From the NCBI RefSeq assembly GCF_017104565.1, contig NZ_JAAGPD010000001.1, positions 310,001 through 374,000 on the forward strand: a stretch of 64,000 bases of DNA. The letters are read 5' to 3'. The notes below the pieces were generated by a model, which was given only the letters and a program-made list of their open reading frames with translations, was not told where the DNA came from and ran no database searches. Position 1 is the first letter of the stretch, and each line of letters starts with the position of its first letter. Positions 61,555 through 64,000 of the stretch are shown in pieces. The translations under genes were made by a program, and so were the position numbers. Source of the stretch: Paraburkholderia sp. Tr-20389. Lineage in GTDB: Bacteria; Pseudomonadota; Gammaproteobacteria; Burkholderiales; Burkholderiaceae.

Positions 61555-63876
61555 ATGACATTTGATGCCTACATTGATCGGTTGGGCCTCCCAGGCGAGG
61601 AGGCCGATCGACTTCGCACTTCAGTTCGCACATGGGACGACCTCCATGCGTGGCTTGAGGCCAACCAGGAGTCGGTCATCCAGCCCAAGCCGGAGCGGAT
61701 CACCGTCGCCCCTCCCACGCTGAATGTCTCGTGGAAACACAACGTGTGGCGCCGCTTCCGGCGCTCACATGACCTGCACGCGCCAATCGGCCAGCCGCCG
61801 GGGTGGGAAACTGTCGTCGAGTATCGGCGTAAGGTTACGCTTGCCCTGACCTTGGTCACCACAGTCATGATTCTGCTGCTGTCGGATTACACGCTGCGGG
61901 CACAGCAGATGCCCGAAATCACGACCAAGATCTACCTCGTGATCTACGGGATCATGACTTGGTTCCTGGCGTCTAATTTTTTCAAGCTGCTGCTTGGGAC
62001 CTGGCACACGCTTCGAGGGCCAGGCAACAACCCATGGCACCCGTCGAAGTCAGCTTGCGAGCCGCGAAAGGAAGCGAAGGTCGCCATCGTCTATCCGGTC
62101 TATCACGAGGACGTCCCTCGGGTTGCGGCTGGAATAGCGGCGACATGGGAATCGATCGCCCGGGAGTTTCCGGAATACGCTCACCATTTTGACAATTTCC
62201 TCCTGTCTGACAGTCGCAAGCTTGAGTACAACATCGTTGAACAGAGCGCCGTGCATACACTGCGGGAACGATTTCCACAAGGTCGTTTTTTCTACCGCCG
62301 TCGCCCTGTTAATCTGAATGCCAAGCTCGGCAACGTCACTGATTTTTGCCGTCGATGGGGAAAAAAGTACGACTACATGCTGGTCATGGATGCAGACAGC
62401 ATCATGGACGGCAAGGCGATCCTTGAACTCCTCCGCATGATGGAGGGCAACCAGCGGATCGGTATCCTGCAGACCAATCCCAAGCCGGTGCTGCGGCGCA
62501 GTCTGTTCGGTCGGATGCAGCAATTTGCCGCCCGACTTTACGGCTCTGTCTTCTCGTACAGTCTGCAAGCCATGTTCATGGGGCACGCGTCCTACATTGG
62601 ACACAACGCGATGATCCGGATGAAGCCGTTCATCAAGCATTGCATTCTCCCTGAACTACCTGGCAAAGCCCCGTGGGGCGGTAAGCCGCTCAGTCACGAC
62701 ATCATCGAATCCGCGATGATGGCGCGCGCCGGCTATGAGGTCTGGTTCCTCCCCGAGCTTGAAGGAAGTTACGAAGAGATCCCAGCCAATCTTTTGGGAT
62801 TCCTGATCCGTGAACGCCGGTGGATGCAGGGCAATATGCAGCACCTGCGCTTCCTGTTTATCGACGGACTTCGGTCCGTTCACCGCGAGACTTTTCTCAA
62901 CGGGTCGGTGGGCTACCTTGCCGCCCCGCTCTGGGCAACGTTCCTTGTCGTATCGGCGTACGGCATGGTGCATTTTTTGAGCAACGGAGTCCTCTTGATC
63001 GGTTCCATCCGGCTTTTGGAAGTGCCGATGATGATGCTCCTGATCTCGTCGCTGGTCTTCCTGTTCATGCCGCGCATTCTGGCGTTCATCGTGCACATCA
63101 AGAGCGATCGTGCTCGCGGGTTCGGCGGAAAGGATAAGCTCGCCTGGTCGTTGCTGCTTGAAACGGTTTTCTCCTTCTTTTTCTCGCCAATCATGATGAT
63201 CTACGTCACTCGGTTCGTGTGGCTATGGTTAATGCGGAAAAGTATCTCGTGGGGTACCCAGCAGCGTGACGATGAACCCCTCCCTTGGTCTGACTGTTTC
63301 CGACACTTCGGCTGGGTCAGCGTGACTGGAATCATCTGCTGGGTGTCCATGGCCTATGCAGTGGATGGGATCTCGAATGGTCGCGCTCTCGTGATCGAAG
63401 CCCTCTCGAAAAAATGGGTGACGCCAAGCGACATCATGCTCTGGTTCTTTCCGATCCTGGCCGGATTCACGGGAAGCGTCTGGATTGCCCGCTTTACCAG
63501 CCTTTCCATTGACGCGATACAGGCTCGCAAACTTTTCACCATTCCGGAAGAGACGTACAAGCCCCAGGTCATTGAAGACACGGTCCGCTGGGAGCGAGAC
63601 CTTCGTCACACCCTGCCCGACACCGAAGATCCAGAGGCTGTCATGGAGTATGCGACGCAAGACATCGGTTTCTACATCAAGCATCGACCTGAGACCCGCG
63701 TTAGACCTCATGTTGCCCATCGCCTTCTTCCAATGATCATGGACGGCAAGCAACTGACCGGCAAGAACATGCTGCTCGCGCTGAGCGAACGGGGCTGTTT
63801 CGATGCGCTCCACATAAAGGCGAACGGGGGACTCTGTCCGGCGGAAGCCCCTGCCCCACAGGAGGCGACCCAGTGA
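61555..63876 (+). CDS. OpgH/MdoH-like membrane glycosyltransferase (GT2)
   Basis: This 773-residue processive-type glycosyltransferase has two TM helices in the N-terminal third (about 95-115 and 125-148), a GT2 catalytic domain with VMDADSIMDG near residue 279 and RERRWMQGNMQH near 422 (the RW motif), and five or more C-terminal TM helices. The family makes beta-1,2-glucan backbones of osmoregulated periplasmic glucans, but opgG is not beside it and the two preceding genes are capsule-type exporters. It therefore more likely polymerises or starts a secreted polysaccharide. The stop overlaps the next gene by 4 nt (GTGA). Confidence 0.86.
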   Translation: MTFDAYIDRLGLPGEEADRLRTSVRTWDDLHAWLEANQESVIQPKPERITVAPPTLNVSWKHNVWRRFRRSHDLHAPIGQPPGWETVVEYRRKVTLALTLVTTVMILLLSDYTLRAQQMPEITTKIYLVIYGIMTWFLASNFFKLLLGTWHTLRGPGNNPWHPSKSACEPRKEAKVAIVYPVYHEDVPRVAAGIAATWESIAREFPEYAHHFDNFLLSDSRKLEYNIVEQSAVHTLRERFPQGRFFYRRRPVNLNAKLGNVTDFCRRWGKKYDYMLVMDADSIMDGKAILELLRMMEGNQRIGILQTNPKPVLRRSLFGRMQQFAARLYGSVFSYSLQAMFMGHASYIGHNAMIRMKPFIKHCILPELPGKAPWGGKPLSHDIIESAMMARAGYEVWFLPELEGSYEEIPANLLGFLIRERRWMQGNMQHLRFLFIDGLRSVHRETFLNGSVGYLAAPLWATFLVVSAYGMVHFLSNGVLLIGSIRLLEVPMMMLLISSLVFLFMPRILAFIVHIKSDRARGFGGKDKLAWSLLLETVFSFFFSPIMMIYVTRFVWLWLMRKSISWGTQQRDDEPLPWSDCFRHFGWVSVTGIICWVSMAYAVDGISNGRALVIEALSKKWVTPSDIMLWFFPILAGFTGSVWIARFTSLSIDAIQARKLFTIPEETYKPQVIEDTVRWERDLRHTLPDTEDPEAVMEYATQDIGFYIKHRPETRVRPHVAHRLLPMIMDGKQLTGKNMLLALSERGCFDALHIKANGGLCPAEAPAPQEATQ

Positions 63877-64000
63877 CCATCGATGTGCTTCGGACCTCGG
63901 GCATCTGGCTGATGGCAGCCCTGAGCTGCGTGGCATCTTTGTATGTACTTGTCGCAGCCTTAGCGATGCCCTCTCTCGGTTCCCGGGCGAAGGTCCGGGC
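63873..64000 (+). CDS. Start of a membrane protein gene, cut by the window edge
   Basis: GTG 63873 overlaps the glycosyltransferase stop. About 42 residues are visible, starting MTIDVLRTSGIWLMAALSCV and forming one TM helix (WLMAALSCVASLYVLVAALA) with a basic end SRAKVR. Position suggests the next enzyme of the polysaccharide operon, possibly another glycosyltransferase, but no catalytic motif is in view. Confidence 0.6.
   Translation, partial: MTIDVLRTSGIWLMAALSCVASLYVLVAALAMPSLGSRAKVR

Noticed and set aside
1-64000. CRISPR array, rRNA or tRNA genes
   Set aside because: No regularly spaced repeats, rRNA segments or cloverleaf-like stretches were noticed in the intergenic regions.

Overview
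The window is high-GC DNA that reads like a Burkholderiales genome, most likely Paraburkholderia, Caballeronia or Burkholderia. The evidence is codon usage, gene families and gene order; no rRNA or tRNA gene is present to fix the genus. Protein-coding density is high, with many ATGA or GTGA start/stop overlaps.

Positions 1-12840 are a sulfur oxidation and detoxification island. A BigR/SqrR-type persulfide-responsive repressor heads a leftward operon with two YeeE/YedE half-transporters and a TauE-type exporter. Divergent from it are a persulfide dioxygenase and a type II sulfide:quinone oxidoreductase that carries an extra N-terminal phosphatase/rhodanese-like domain. After a cytochrome b561/b562 pair and a divergent two-component system comes a three-gene molybdoenzyme operon that fits the cytoplasmic sulfite dehydrogenase SoeABC. 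Together these could take sulfide through persulfide and sulfite to sulfate.

Positions 13013-39999 are a complete type VI secretion system with all 13 core components plus PAAR. It is organised as two divergent arms around an AT-rich 550 bp promoter region: leftward tssK-tssL-ompA-hcp-clpV-tssE, rightward tssB-tssC-vgrG-[effector module]-tssM-tssA-tssF-tssG-tssJ. The embedded effector module encodes a Tle3-like lipase, a Tli3-like immunity protein, two small membrane proteins of unknown role and a PAAR tip.

Positions 40000-45086 are an accessory stretch: a decayed IS4-type transposase, YggL, a small conserved protein, a membrane protein with an unusual C-terminal cytosolic domain, and an orphan KorA/TrfB-like plasmid repressor.

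Positions 45087-57107 are a lipid-modifying or lipid-derived metabolite locus. It contains an acyltransferase, a leftward hydroxylase-P450 pair, and an eight-gene rightward operon in which every junction overlaps: desaturase, KAS III, epimerase/reductase, MBL hydrolase, F390-synthetase-like adenylating enzyme, PAP2 protein, second hydroxylase, and ferritin-like metal-dependent hydrolase. I consider this the best candidate for an undescribed system in the window.

Positions 57108-59385 hold IS debris, a histidine-rich secreted peptide and a broken SlyB-like lipoprotein gene. Positions 59386-64000 begin a polysaccharide locus: a chain-length/export inner-membrane protein, a Wza-like outer-membrane exporter, an OpgH-like glycosyltransferase, and the start of one more gene cut by the window edge.
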